This document shows positions 19,575 through 27,753 of a DNA stretch of 64,000 nucleotides, piece by piece. A program made the position numbers and the translations under genes. Within the stretch, counting starts at the first letter, position 1; each line of letters starts with the position of its first letter. The notes beneath the pieces are model-generated. The model was given only the letters and a program-made list of their open reading frames with translations. It was not told where the DNA came from and searched no databases. Origin of the DNA: Methylomonas rhizoryzae (GTDB taxonomy: Bacteria > Pseudomonadota > Gammaproteobacteria > Methylococcales > Methylomonadaceae); the NCBI RefSeq assembly GCF_008632455.1, contig NZ_CP043929.1, positions 124,001 to 188,000 of the forward strand. The letters are read 5' to 3'.

Positions 19575-19909
19575 GTTCCGCCGCCGGAAACGATGACCTC
19601 TACATCCAACTCGAGGTGCAATACCTCGTCCGCCGCCATGATGGGTTTGATTTGCGATAGCACGAAATTTACCAATTGCTCTTGCGGCAAACGCTTCAAC
19701 AAAGATTCCCGCACCAGAATGTCCGAAACGGTATCGTCGTCCAATTCGACGTGCGCATATGGGGCTTTGATCAATAGAGACAAGGCCCGGCGCATCGCCA
19801 GGCAACCAATCGGGGATTCTCGTCCCAAAACCAAGGCATCTTTGACCGGCGGAATTTTATAATCGGTGATCCGAGCGGAAAGCGCACTCTTCACGTGGGC
19901 ATTAGTCAT
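19571..19909 (-). CDS. Small unknown protein coupled to the CBS-GAF-GGDEF-EAL gene
   Basis: The 112-aa protein is not recognised. It is soluble, has no signal peptide or cysteine cluster (a single Cys), and ends in a hydrophobic, strand-rich segment (VLHLELDVEVIVSGGG). Its stop codon overlaps the start of the downstream signalling gene in an ATGA arrangement, so the two are very probably translated together and may interact. No clear Shine-Dalgarno sequence is visible. Gene status rests on the coupling and on plausible residue composition. Confidence 0.7.
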   Translation of the reverse strand: MTNAHVKSALSARITDYKIPPVKDALVLGRESPIGCLAMRRALSLLIKAPYAHVELDDDTVSDILVRESLLKRLPQEQLVNFVLSQIKPIMAADEVLHLELDVEVIVSGGGT

Positions 19910-20139
19910 AACTATTTCTTAATCAATTTAAGGAAATCCTAACATTGGGGCATCACTACGACAAGTGCACACAAGTTCGAGCGGCTCATCGTAAACAGAA
20001 GATCGATAGGTCGAAAGAAGATTCTAGTAGAAGCGGTGGAATATCGGTGAGGCCTTACTAAGTGACGGCGAAGCGGTTTGGTCGCCTACGGGCACCAGCG
20101 GGTTGTCGGGTAGTCGAAAATAGACGGGACCGGGCTTGA

Positions 20140-21927
20140 TTAGGGTTTATGCAGCGGATGCACCGGCAGCAATATCCGAAACAGCGTGCCGACTCCCGGT
20201 TGGGAATGGACTTCCAAGCGGCCTTGATGGTCCTGAATGATTTTGTAGGATAGCGATAAACCCAAGCCTGTCCCCTTGCCTATCGGCTTGGTGGTAAAAA
20301 ACGGATCGAAGATCTTGGCCTTGGTGGCTTCGTCCATCCCGCTACCGGTATCTTCGATTTCCACGCACACCCAGTCGGCGTCGCGGTAGCCGGTGCGTAT
20401 GGTGATTTTGCCGAAATTGTCTATGGCTTGGGCGGCGTTGACCAGCAAGTTCATGAACACTTGATTGAGTTGCGCGCCCACGCATTCGAACGGCTTAACC
20501 CCGCTATATTCCTTGACGACTTCGGCCTTATATTTAATTTCGTTACTGGCGATATTCAATGTGGCGTCCATGCCGGCCTCCAGGTCGAACATTTCCAGAA
20601 TTTGATGGTCCACCCGGGAAAAATCGCGTAAATCCTGAACGATTTTTTTAGCTCGGGTGGCGCCTTCCAAGGATTCGCTCACCAATTCCGCCGCGTCTTG
20701 CTTCATGAAATCCAAATCGGCGCTTTGCTTAAGGCCGGCAAATGCCATGGTCAACGGATGGTCGGCAGGTAGCGACGCGGCCAAGCGTTCGGCCAAATCG
20801 GCCAGTTGCAGCAAATCCGCGACGTATTGCTGCAAGGTATGCAAATTGGAATAGATATAGCCTAAAGGGTTGTTGATTTCGTGGGCCACTCCGGCCGCCA
20901 GCTGGCCGAGGGAGGCCATTTTTTCGGACTGGATTAAGTGGCTTTGCGCCTCCTGCAATTGTCGGTTCAATTCGACTTGCTGGTTTTTTTCCCTTTGCAA
21001 GGCCAGATTGGCCGCGGTCAGAGCCTGGGTACGCTCGCTGACCCGGTTTTCCAGCTGCTGATTGACCGCGGCCAAGGCCGCTTCGGCTTGTTTTTGGCTG
21101 GTAATGTCCATGCCGCAACCCATCAAGCCGGCGAATTTACCGTCTTTGCGCACCCTGGGCACCGCGGTTTCCAGTATCCATACCGTGTTGCCGTCCGGAT
21201 TGTTCAAGCGGTATTGAATTTTGAAACGTACCAATTCCTCGGCGGCTTTGCGATACGCGTCTACCACCGGTTCTCTGTCTTCCGGGTGGATGGTATTCAA
21301 CCACTGATCTTTTTCGACAAAGCCACGCTGGATGCCGAAGGTTTTATACCAAAAGGTATTGCAAAAAATCGGCAAATGCCGGGCATTGGTGATCCAAATC
21401 AGGGCCTGCAGGTTATCCGCCAGTTCCTTGAAGCGGTCTTCGCTTTCCCGTAGCGCCGAATACAGATTGCTGTGCAAGATGTCCATTTGCTGGTAGCGGT
21501 CCAGTTGAATTTGCGCCGGGTCTATGCCCTTGTTCAGGCTGATCGCCATCAGTTTGTCGGATTTCAAGGTGTGGTGACACACCCAATCGACCAAAAAATC
21601 CAATAAATCTTTAGAGATGCTGCCGGCGTCGGTAATGGCCTGCCGTTCGACCTGTCGGATTTTTTCGATGAATTCCCGATGCTGTTGGCAGTGCTTGGCG
21701 AAATACTCCGGGTTGTAACCGGCTTGCGCCATCAAATCTTCTTCGTGCTGGAAATGGTCTTGGGTGTAGGCCGCCAATTCCGCTATGGTATCAATGATGG
21801 TGCGTTGGTCGGCGCCCAGCGCGACCGCTTCTTCCAGGCGATTGATGGAATCCACTAATGCCTGATGTTCGCCGTCGACGTTGTCGATACCGACTGACAG
21901 TTGGTCGTTCCAGGTCAGTATGCTCAT
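20140..21927 (-). CDS. Hemerythrin-PAS sensor histidine kinase
   Basis: The protein (595 aa from the ATG at 21927) starts with a bacteriohemerythrin domain (about 1-130) with the di-iron ligands in GEHQAL, HFQHEE, HCQQH and the HHTLKSD segment. A PAS domain follows at about 160-285, then a coiled coil, and a histidine kinase with the H-box GVAHEINNPLGYI and ATPase motifs NAAQAI, DTGSGMD and GTGLGLSLS. It probably senses oxygen, nitric oxide or iron through the hemerythrin domain and phosphorylates a response regulator not encoded nearby. It has no membrane segment. In-frame GTG codons at 21936 and 21933 are alternative starts. Confidence 0.92.
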   Translation of the reverse strand: MSILTWNDQLSVGIDNVDGEHQALVDSINRLEEAVALGADQRTIIDTIAELAAYTQDHFQHEEDLMAQAGYNPEYFAKHCQQHREFIEKIRQVERQAITDAGSISKDLLDFLVDWVCHHTLKSDKLMAISLNKGIDPAQIQLDRYQQMDILHSNLYSALRESEDRFKELADNLQALIWITNARHLPIFCNTFWYKTFGIQRGFVEKDQWLNTIHPEDREPVVDAYRKAAEELVRFKIQYRLNNPDGNTVWILETAVPRVRKDGKFAGLMGCGMDITSQKQAEAALAAVNQQLENRVSERTQALTAANLALQREKNQQVELNRQLQEAQSHLIQSEKMASLGQLAAGVAHEINNPLGYIYSNLHTLQQYVADLLQLADLAERLAASLPADHPLTMAFAGLKQSADLDFMKQDAAELVSESLEGATRAKKIVQDLRDFSRVDHQILEMFDLEAGMDATLNIASNEIKYKAEVVKEYSGVKPFECVGAQLNQVFMNLLVNAAQAIDNFGKITIRTGYRDADWVCVEIEDTGSGMDEATKAKIFDPFFTTKPIGKGTGLGLSLSYKIIQDHQGRLEVHSQPGVGTLFRILLPVHPLHKP

Positions 21928-22245
21928 ATTCACCACCGTTTCCGGCCGGATCGGCCGCCGCTAGATCTAACGCAGAAAATTATGGCAGATTACTGCAATC
22001 GCTCCGCTATTTTTAGACTGGCCTACACTTTTGTTTGACGAACTCGTGTCCGCCCAAACGCAAAACAGGCTAATAAGAACCGCGTACATACCGACTGTCT
22101 GTTCGGATAGATACCAATCAGACGCCGCCCTCGAAACGCAAACAACCGGAACATGGCGTTATGTGCCGATGAAGCGCAAGGGCAGGGGAGTTTCGTCTCT
22201 AATTTCCGCATCGTTCTTGCTGCTTTACAACTTAGGAGTTCCACC
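21928..22245. other. Divergent promoter region
   Basis: This 318-bp stretch separates the hemerythrin kinase (minus) from the beta-helix protein (plus). Short ORFs here are out of context. No operator could be identified. Confidence 0.4.
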
Positions 22246-23364
22246 ATGTCAATGAAATACGCCCTACTTCCGGCTTATCTGCTTGCACTGAGTTTGTCGC
22301 CTAGCGTCTTTGCGCAAAGAGTGGTGGACTGCGACCGCGGCGCATCGCTCGCTAAAGCGCTTGCCCACAGCCATGAAGGGAAAACCATCCTGTTTACCGG
22401 TACCTGTAGCGGCCCCATCGTCATCGATACCGACGGCATCGTGCTGCAAGGCCAAGGAACGGCGGTTATCGACGGCAAGCAACAAAACGCCGTCACGGTG
22501 CGCGGCGCGCAAAACGTCAAAATGGTGGATTTGGCCGTGCGCAACGGCTTGATCGGCGTTTTGGTGGATGCGCATGGCCAAGTCACGCTGAGCAACGTCA
22601 CGGCCGATCATAATATCGTCAGCGGCCTGGACGTCGAAAACACCTCCTCCGCCACGATAACCGGTTTATTCACCAGCGAACACAATCAAGTGTTCGGCAT
22701 CAACGTGAACGGCGGTTCCGGCCTGACCGTCAGCCGTGGCCAAATCGTCGCGCAAAACAACTTGTTGGGCGTACAACTGGGTACTGCGGCCAGCGGGTTT
22801 TTAGCGGACCCCAGCGCTAAAATCACCGCCGCCAACAATCAAAGTACCGGTTTGACTGTGGTGTCCGGCTCCCATCTGGTGTCTTTTGGCGGCAGCATCG
22901 TCGCCAGCGGCAACGGCCGCAACGGAGTATCGGTAAATTCCAAAGCGGGATTGGATTTGGATGCCGCGTCCGTACTGGAAAGCTACGACAACGGCGCTAA
23001 CGGTGTACAGCTGGCCGAATCGTCGGTGATGACGCTGTTCAATACCACCGCGTTTTCCGGCGCGCCGGGCAGCACCACCTTGCGCGTGCACGATAACGGC
23101 GGCAATGGCGTAGCCGCATTGCATGCTTCCAATTTCACCATGGTCAACCAAGTGGCGTTGACCGGCAGCGGCAACGGCGGCGCCGGCTTTTTCGCCGATA
23201 ACGGCAGTATGGCTACCTTGTTGAATGCCACCCTGAGCGGCAATGCGACCGACCTGATGCTGTCCTTCGGCGCCCGTAGCGATATTCGTGCATCGTCCGC
23301 CAACAGCATCGTCTGCGACGCCACGGTGCTAAGCCGCGGCGATTTGGTATGCCCTACGCCTTAA
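22246..23364 (+). CDS. Secreted right-handed beta-helix protein
   Basis: The 372-aa product has a clear signal peptide (hydrophobic core about residues 5-20, cleavage after VFA). The mature part contains repeated short motifs of the kind seen in parallel beta-helix repeats (PbH1), such as LSNVTADHNIVSGLDVENTS and AANNQSTGLTVVSGS, rich in Asn, Gly and Val. The fold resembles pectate-lyase-like or NosD-like proteins but no catalytic residues can be assigned. The start is fixed by TTAGGAG seven bases upstream; the frame extends upstream without support. Two cysteines near the start and two near the end could form disulfides. Confidence 0.82.
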   Translation: MSMKYALLPAYLLALSLSPSVFAQRVVDCDRGASLAKALAHSHEGKTILFTGTCSGPIVIDTDGIVLQGQGTAVIDGKQQNAVTVRGAQNVKMVDLAVRNGLIGVLVDAHGQVTLSNVTADHNIVSGLDVENTSSATITGLFTSEHNQVFGINVNGGSGLTVSRGQIVAQNNLLGVQLGTAASGFLADPSAKITAANNQSTGLTVVSGSHLVSFGGSIVASGNGRNGVSVNSKAGLDLDAASVLESYDNGANGVQLAESSVMTLFNTTAFSGAPGSTTLRVHDNGGNGVAALHASNFTMVNQVALTGSGNGGAGFFADNGSMATLLNATLSGNATDLMLSFGARSDIRASSANSIVCDATVLSRGDLVCPTP

Positions 23365-23436
23365 GCGCCTGGATTTTCTAATTAAGGTTACTAGAAGCCT
23401 GTCCGAGAATACAAAATCTCAAAAATTGACCACAAG

Positions 23437-23987
23437 GTGTTGAAAACCAACGGAGCCGGGCAAACCCGCTACGTTTACGACACCGTCGGCCGCTTGATCT
23501 ACGAACAGGCCGGCAACGGCAGCGCCCGCAACTACGTGTGGCTGGGCGACGTGCCGCTGGCCGTGCGACCAAAAAGCCGACGGCAGCCTGGCCGCGATCT
23601 ACTACATCGAAACCGACTTCGCCAACACCCCGCGCTATCTGCGCCGTGCCGCCGGCAATCTCAGCCAGCCGGTGTGGAGCTGGCCGTTTGCGCCCTACGG
23701 CGACGCCCCGTCGCCCAGGAAGACCCGGACGGCGACGGTGCGAAGGTGACGTTCAACCTGCGCTACCCCGGCCAATACTACGACAGCAGCACCGGTCTGC
23801 ACTACAACCACACCCGCTACTTCTCGCCCCGCACCGGCCGCTACCTGCAGCCGGACCTGATCGGCCTGGAAGGCGGCACCAATGTGTATACTTACGCCAA
23901 CGGCAACCCGGTGATGTTTACTGATCCGACGGGGACTTATGCCCTTGAAGCGGTTGCCGCGTTTTTCGAGGGATTTAGGGCCGTAGG
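23437..23987 (+). pseudogene. RHS-repeat protein 3' end, copy 1 (frameshifted, truncated by REP)
   Basis: Three frames together encode the conserved C-terminal RHS core: LKTNGAGQTRYVYDTVGRL, then after a shift near 23568 DQKADGSLAAIYYIETDF, and after a second shift near 23702 LRYPGQYYDSSTGLHYNH through NPVMFTDPTG. This is the hyperconserved end of RHS/YD-repeat proteins, normally followed by a variable toxin tip. Here the body of the gene is missing and the tip is only about 20 residues, the last few encoded by a REP sequence. It is an orphan fragment, not a functional toxin. Confidence 0.85.
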
Positions 23988-24062
23988 TCCGATTAGCGAA
24001 GCGTAATCGGAGGAATGAAAATCCAAACATTCGTACGATTACGCAAAGCTAATCGTACCTAC
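23983..24062. repeat. REPIN: two inverted REP sequences
   Basis: The first REP has the stem TCCGATTA (23988-23995) / TAATCGGA (24004-24011) preceded by GTAGG. The second is in opposite orientation, with GTACGATTA (24033-24041) / TAATCGTAC (24050-24058) followed by CTAC. The pair is arranged as in REPINs mobilised by RAYT transposases; a RAYT fragment lies 1.9 kb away with its own, different REP. Confidence 0.8.
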
Positions 24063-24269
24063 GCGGGCTTTGAATAAAGAGGGATAGGCATAACGACCAG
24101 CGCCGCTAAACATATAATCCTGCATGTCGTATTGAATGCTTACCTGACTCGGCGTACCTGTAATATTTGTGTTCCAAGGACGAATATGTAGGTTGTAATC
24201 TTCGGCGGATGGTGTTTTGGTACCGAATAAGTACAGTTTTATAAGTTCTATAGGATCGTAATTTGCCAT
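24039..24269 (-). CDS. Small hypothetical protein ending in a REP
   Basis: The 76-aa ORF is preceded by AAAGGAATATTGTC and begins MANYDPIELIKLYLFGT. I do not recognise it. Its last residues (about VGTISFA) and stop codon are supplied by the inverted REP, so the original C-terminus may have been replaced. It is AT-richer than the flanking housekeeping genes. It lies 56 bp downstream of the broken gene at 24326-25839 and could be cotranscribed with it. Confidence 0.55.
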   Translation of the reverse strand: MANYDPIELIKLYLFGTKTPSAEDYNLHIRPWNTNITGTPSQVSIQYDMQDYMFSGAGRYAYPSLFKARVGTISFA

Positions 24270-24325
24270 GACAATATTCCTTTAATGATAAAAACAGTGG
24301 CTATATAACTAATAAAAAAAGTCTA

Positions 24326-25839
24326 TTAGTTCTTTATACTAAGATCGATAGGCTTATCCGGATCGAGTTTTGCTACGCAATGAGAGTTTGGCGTATCTCG
24401 AACGATGAAATAATCCTTACGTTTTCCGGTTGTAGTGTTTTTTGTTTCAAAAACGAGAAAATTCTCCATAGCGTTCGCTGCGTAACCAACATTTCCTAAA
24501 GAGGTAGGTGTTGACGATACAATAATAGGGCGAATGATTTTGCCATCCCCAATACCAATCGCATAATTGCCCATCCAAAACATTAAATCAGGCGTTCTAA
24601 ATATCCTTCCAAGCAGACGAGGAAAATATTTAAAATCATCAGGTTCAGGAGTAATTGAAACATTGAGATCAGGAGTTAGCTCGCCTAGTAAGCGCCTTTT
24701 TTCTGCAGTAATTAAAATTGTCCTCTCCGATATGACAAACCAATTCAAAACTTTTTCGTTTTTTATTTTATCGAATAAGGAATTTACTTTTTTTCCGTCA
24801 TAAAACAGCGCTTCTCCATCTGCTCCTTCAAACACTACGCCGCCCAACGAAGGTAATTCCTTGAAATTCACCTTAAGATGACCCCAGGGAAAAGGTGGAC
24901 TTAGAACGGATTTCTCGGCTTGTTTGGCAATGGCATCGGCTAATTCCGGAGGCAGGAGTCTGGCTTGGCCGTTGACGATTTCTACTGCCGTCGCCGGTAA
25001 TAAGCCGAAAAACGAGCGCCGGATGCTATAGACGAAAACCCTCTCCAGCGTTCGGCTGTAATAGCCGCTGGAACCAAAGCAGTGTAAAAAAAGCCGGTTC
25101 CCGGCAAACATTCGTTGCCGAGCAGCGCGGATAATTCCAGCGGTTCACCGATGGTTGGTGGTGCAGTGCTAGTATCGACCGGCACCAGATAATCGGTATC
25201 GCTGCCATCCACCCACAACCAACCGTCTTTGGTTAGCGCCAGATTCCAGACGGTATAATATTCGCTGCCATTCACAGGGTCTGCCGAAAAGATGGGAACG
25301 CTTGTTACCTGTTTACCTTCGCCATCAAATAACCCCAAAAAGCCATAAATGCCATATTCAGGGAAGCCTTTCGTCAAAAATCGGTAGGGTTTGCCGCCGG
25401 CAATAAACTCCAGATTGACGAATTCCTTGGTTTGGATGTAGGGAGGAGTGAGCGAGCCGATATAGTCCGTGCCACCTTCCACGATAAAGTACCCCTTGCC
25501 GACTTTTAACTTGGTGATCCGACCTTCGTCCTGATGTGCCGACGCAATTTGCAATACCTTGTGTTGATCGTCTTGAAGGGCGACGTGGTGTCTGCCGGCG
25601 ACGAGATAGTAGGTCTTGCCGTTATCTTTGTATTCGACCATTAGCGGACTGCTGGTAACCGACAGTTCGTCGTATTCATCGTCGCTCCGTTGCGCTACAG
25701 GCCGTTGGCCAAGTGCGCTCAAGCATAGGCCTTCAATAGGTTTGGCAAAGGAAATATTGGCTAAAATAAGGGATATATAGGATAGAATTGCGGTTTTTAA
25801 GAACCATTCTAAGTATTTTTCTTCACGTTTTAAACACAT
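24326..25839 (-). pseudogene. Exported protein of unknown function, frameshifted
   Basis: Two minus-strand frames join near 25020-25040 into one protein of about 500 residues. The start at 25839 (MCLKREEK) has AAGGA at good spacing and gives a hydrophobic segment FLKTAILSYISLILANISFA, a likely signal peptide or anchor. The remainder is rich in short strands, for example YYLVAGRHHVAL and DGWLWVDGSDTDY, suggestive of a beta-propeller-like fold. The second half contains DLNVSITPEPDDFKYFPRLL. Composition is AT-richer downstream. No family is recognised. A single-base error in the sequence could also explain the frame change. Confidence 0.6.
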
Positions 25840-25880
25840 ATATATCCTTTTAGGAGAATTAAAATATCGTGAATAGGGCC

Positions 25881-25909
25881 GTAGGGCGGATAAGCTTGCG
25901 TCATCCGCC
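25881..25909 (+). repeat. REP sequence upstream of RAYT fragment
   Basis: GTAGG is followed by a stem of GGCGGAT (25885-25891) and ATCCGCC (25903-25909). This GTAGGGCGGAT type is commonly found beside REP-associated tyrosine transposase genes, as it is here, 20 bp before the RAYT start. Confidence 0.75.
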
Positions 25910-25929
25910 GAATGAAATAAACTTGTTCC

Positions 25930-26499
25930 ATGCCAAACTATCGACGCAATCGCATTCCGGGCGGGACTTATTTTTTCACGGTTAATTTGCTTGAGCGAAA
26001 ATCGGCATTGTTGATCGAGCATATTGCCGAATTACGGGAAGCGGTCCGCGCAACTCGGCAACAACAGCCCTTTCATATCGACGCCTGGGTTGTTTTGCCG
26101 GATCACATGCACGCCATTTGGACATTGCCATCTGGTGATGATCAATACTCCAATCGATGGCGAGCTATCAAAAAAGCTTTTTCAAAAGCACTCCCAAAAA
26201 TCGAATATCGCTCCCAAATCAAGGCCGTAAGGTGGAACGCGTGCCGGCTGTTGAAAACCAACGGGGCCGGGCAAACCCGCTATGTCTCCGACACTGACGG
26301 CCGCTTGATTTACGAACAGGCCGGCAACGGTAGCGCCCGCAACTGGCTAGGCGACGTGCCGCTACCTGCAACCGGATCTGATCGGCCTGGAAGGCGGCAC
26401 CAATGTGTATACTTACGCCAACGGCAACCCGGTGATGTTTACCGATCCGACGGGGACTTTCGCGCTCGAAGATATTGGTTCGTACTTCGAGTCGTTTAG
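25930..26499 (+). pseudogene. RAYT transposase N-terminus fused in frame to RHS fragment
   Basis: Residues 1 to about 100 are the N-terminal part of a REP-associated tyrosine (Y1/HUH) transposase: YRRNRIPGGTYFFTVNLLE and the metal-binding DHMHAIW of the HUH motif (preceded by HIDAWVVLP). The catalytic tyrosine region is missing. At about residue 107 the frame runs straight into RHS sequence LKTNGAGQTRYV. The RHS part then suffers a deletion (after ARNWLGDVPL) relative to copy 1 and continues in another frame. Neither half should be functional. Confidence 0.8.
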
Positions 26500-26617
26500 T
26501 TTTGGTTCGATGTTTAGTTCGATAGGTAGTGCTTTTGAGGGATTTGCTGGGGGTATAAACTCGATTGCATGGAATGTAATTTTAAATTCAGCCACTTTTG
26601 TAATAGTTTCCGAATAA
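26251..26617 (+). pseudogene. RHS-repeat protein 3' end, copy 2 (internally deleted)
   Basis: The sequence from LKTNGAGQTRY to NPVMFTDPTGT repeats copy 1 at 23437 with high identity but lacks about 270 bp between LGDVPL and the DLIGLEGG segment. The frame changes inside the deletion. Its tip (FALEDIGSYFESFSFGSMFSS and onward to a stop at 26617, about 54 residues) differs fully from the tip of copy 1, as expected for RHS modules that share a core and exchange tips. Confidence 0.75.
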
Positions 26618-26632
26618 AAGGGCTGACAATAT

Positions 26633-26771
26633 CCTGAATCCGTGATTTCATCTATAAATCATTGAATGTAGGTTATTTTCCAACCGGCTTAGGTGAAATC
26701 TTAAAAACCAGTTTTCGTATTTTATTTCAATGAGTTTTAGTGGTTTTGGGTTTTAAAGTCACGGATTCAGG
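26633..26771. mobile_element. MITE-like element with 13-bp inverted repeats
   Basis: CCTGAATCCGTGA (26633-26645) and its exact reverse complement (26759-26771) bound a 139-bp AT-rich stretch without coding capacity. The same terminal sequence, with a preceding TTTAAG, recurs once at 58227-58239. A target duplication is not clear. Confidence 0.6.
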
Positions 26772-26855
26772 CATTAATACACCGCTGGCGGTTAATGCAG
26801 TAGTTTGATTATTTTTTGGAAACTTCAGACAATGAAAACTTTCATAAACTTATGA

Positions 26856-27560
26856 TCAAAATTGTAAAGGCTGCCAGAGCTCACGTTTAAAAGCAGAAAT
26901 GGATGGACATAAATCAACAGTGATCATATCTTTACGTACGAAAACAGCATCAAACTGATACAATGATTGCCCATAATAAACAATATCAACTATATCAATT
27001 AGCTGAAATCCATTGCTTTGCAGATACCCCATTCGTTCTATTGCGCTCAAATAAGTGCATTCAATAATTACGACTGACGCGAGGCTTAGTTTTGACCCAA
27101 AGCCTTTAATAACATTCAAATCCTGACCATCAACATCAACTTTTAGTAAAAAATTAGGATCTATAGTTGATGTTAACGCTAATGCATCAAATCTTTTTAC
27201 GTCGATCGGCAAACAATCAACGACATCTTTGCCGTCAATCGATACCGATTGAGTACTAATCTTACTGTGAGTAACTTTCCCATCTTTATGTAATGAAGTT
27301 AGAATTAAATAAATTTGGGAGCTTTCATTGGACAAGGCAATCGGAAATAACTGGTAATTAATATTACTATAGTTCCGTTCAATATCCTTGAAGAAAAGAC
27401 TTACTGGCTCAAATAAATAATGTTTTTTACTTGGAAAACATTGAATTAATTCTCCGGTACATTCTCTGACGCCCACGTCAACAATAGAAGTTACAGGTAT
27501 CGCATTATAAATTCTCGCTAAAACATTTAGTTTGCTTGGCTTCGGAATAGATATACCCAT
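26856..27560 (-). CDS. FkbM-family methyltransferase
   Basis: The 234-aa protein resembles the FkbM family of SAM-dependent methyltransferases, which often methylate sugars or secondary metabolites. The SAM-binding start VDVGVREC is near residue 28-35, an acidic loop LFEPV follows, and the family-typical LLKVDVDGQDLNVIKGF is near 139-155. AGGGG lies five bases before the ATG. The gene is markedly AT-rich compared with its surroundings and stands between a MITE and an IS element, which suggests horizontal acquisition. No glycan or polyketide genes are adjacent, so the substrate is unknown. Confidence 0.85.
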   Translation of the reverse strand: MGISIPKPSKLNVLARIYNAIPVTSIVDVGVRECTGELIQCFPSKKHYLFEPVSLFFKDIERNYSNINYQLFPIALSNESSQIYLILTSLHKDGKVTHSKISTQSVSIDGKDVVDCLPIDVKRFDALALTSTIDPNFLLKVDVDGQDLNVIKGFGSKLSLASVVIIECTYLSAIERMGYLQSNGFQLIDIVDIVYYGQSLYQFDAVFVRKDMITVDLCPSISAFKRELWQPLQF

Positions 27561-27753
27561 AATTACCCCTATTGTTCAAATATTTTGATTGTAATGAATT
27601 ATAAAGAGTGTTCTTCACTCCCAAACTATCAGGCTGTTGATTTTATCTCCCCTGTAACCCGCATTGGCTGGTTGAATCAGATGTGTTGGTAAATCATAAA
27701 GTATTGTTCTAAATGATAAAATAGTTCTATCTCCAATATATTGCACTGTCCCC

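Noticed and set aside
19575..19805. Longer start for the CBS-GAF-GGDEF-EAL gene
   Set aside because: The extension overlaps the whole upstream 112-aa gene and reads as Arg-rich shadow sequence; the ATGA start is better.
23437..26617. Contact-dependent toxin and immunity pair in the RHS region
   Set aside because: Both RHS copies are fragments with frameshifts; tip 1 is REP-derived and no toxin motif is visible.
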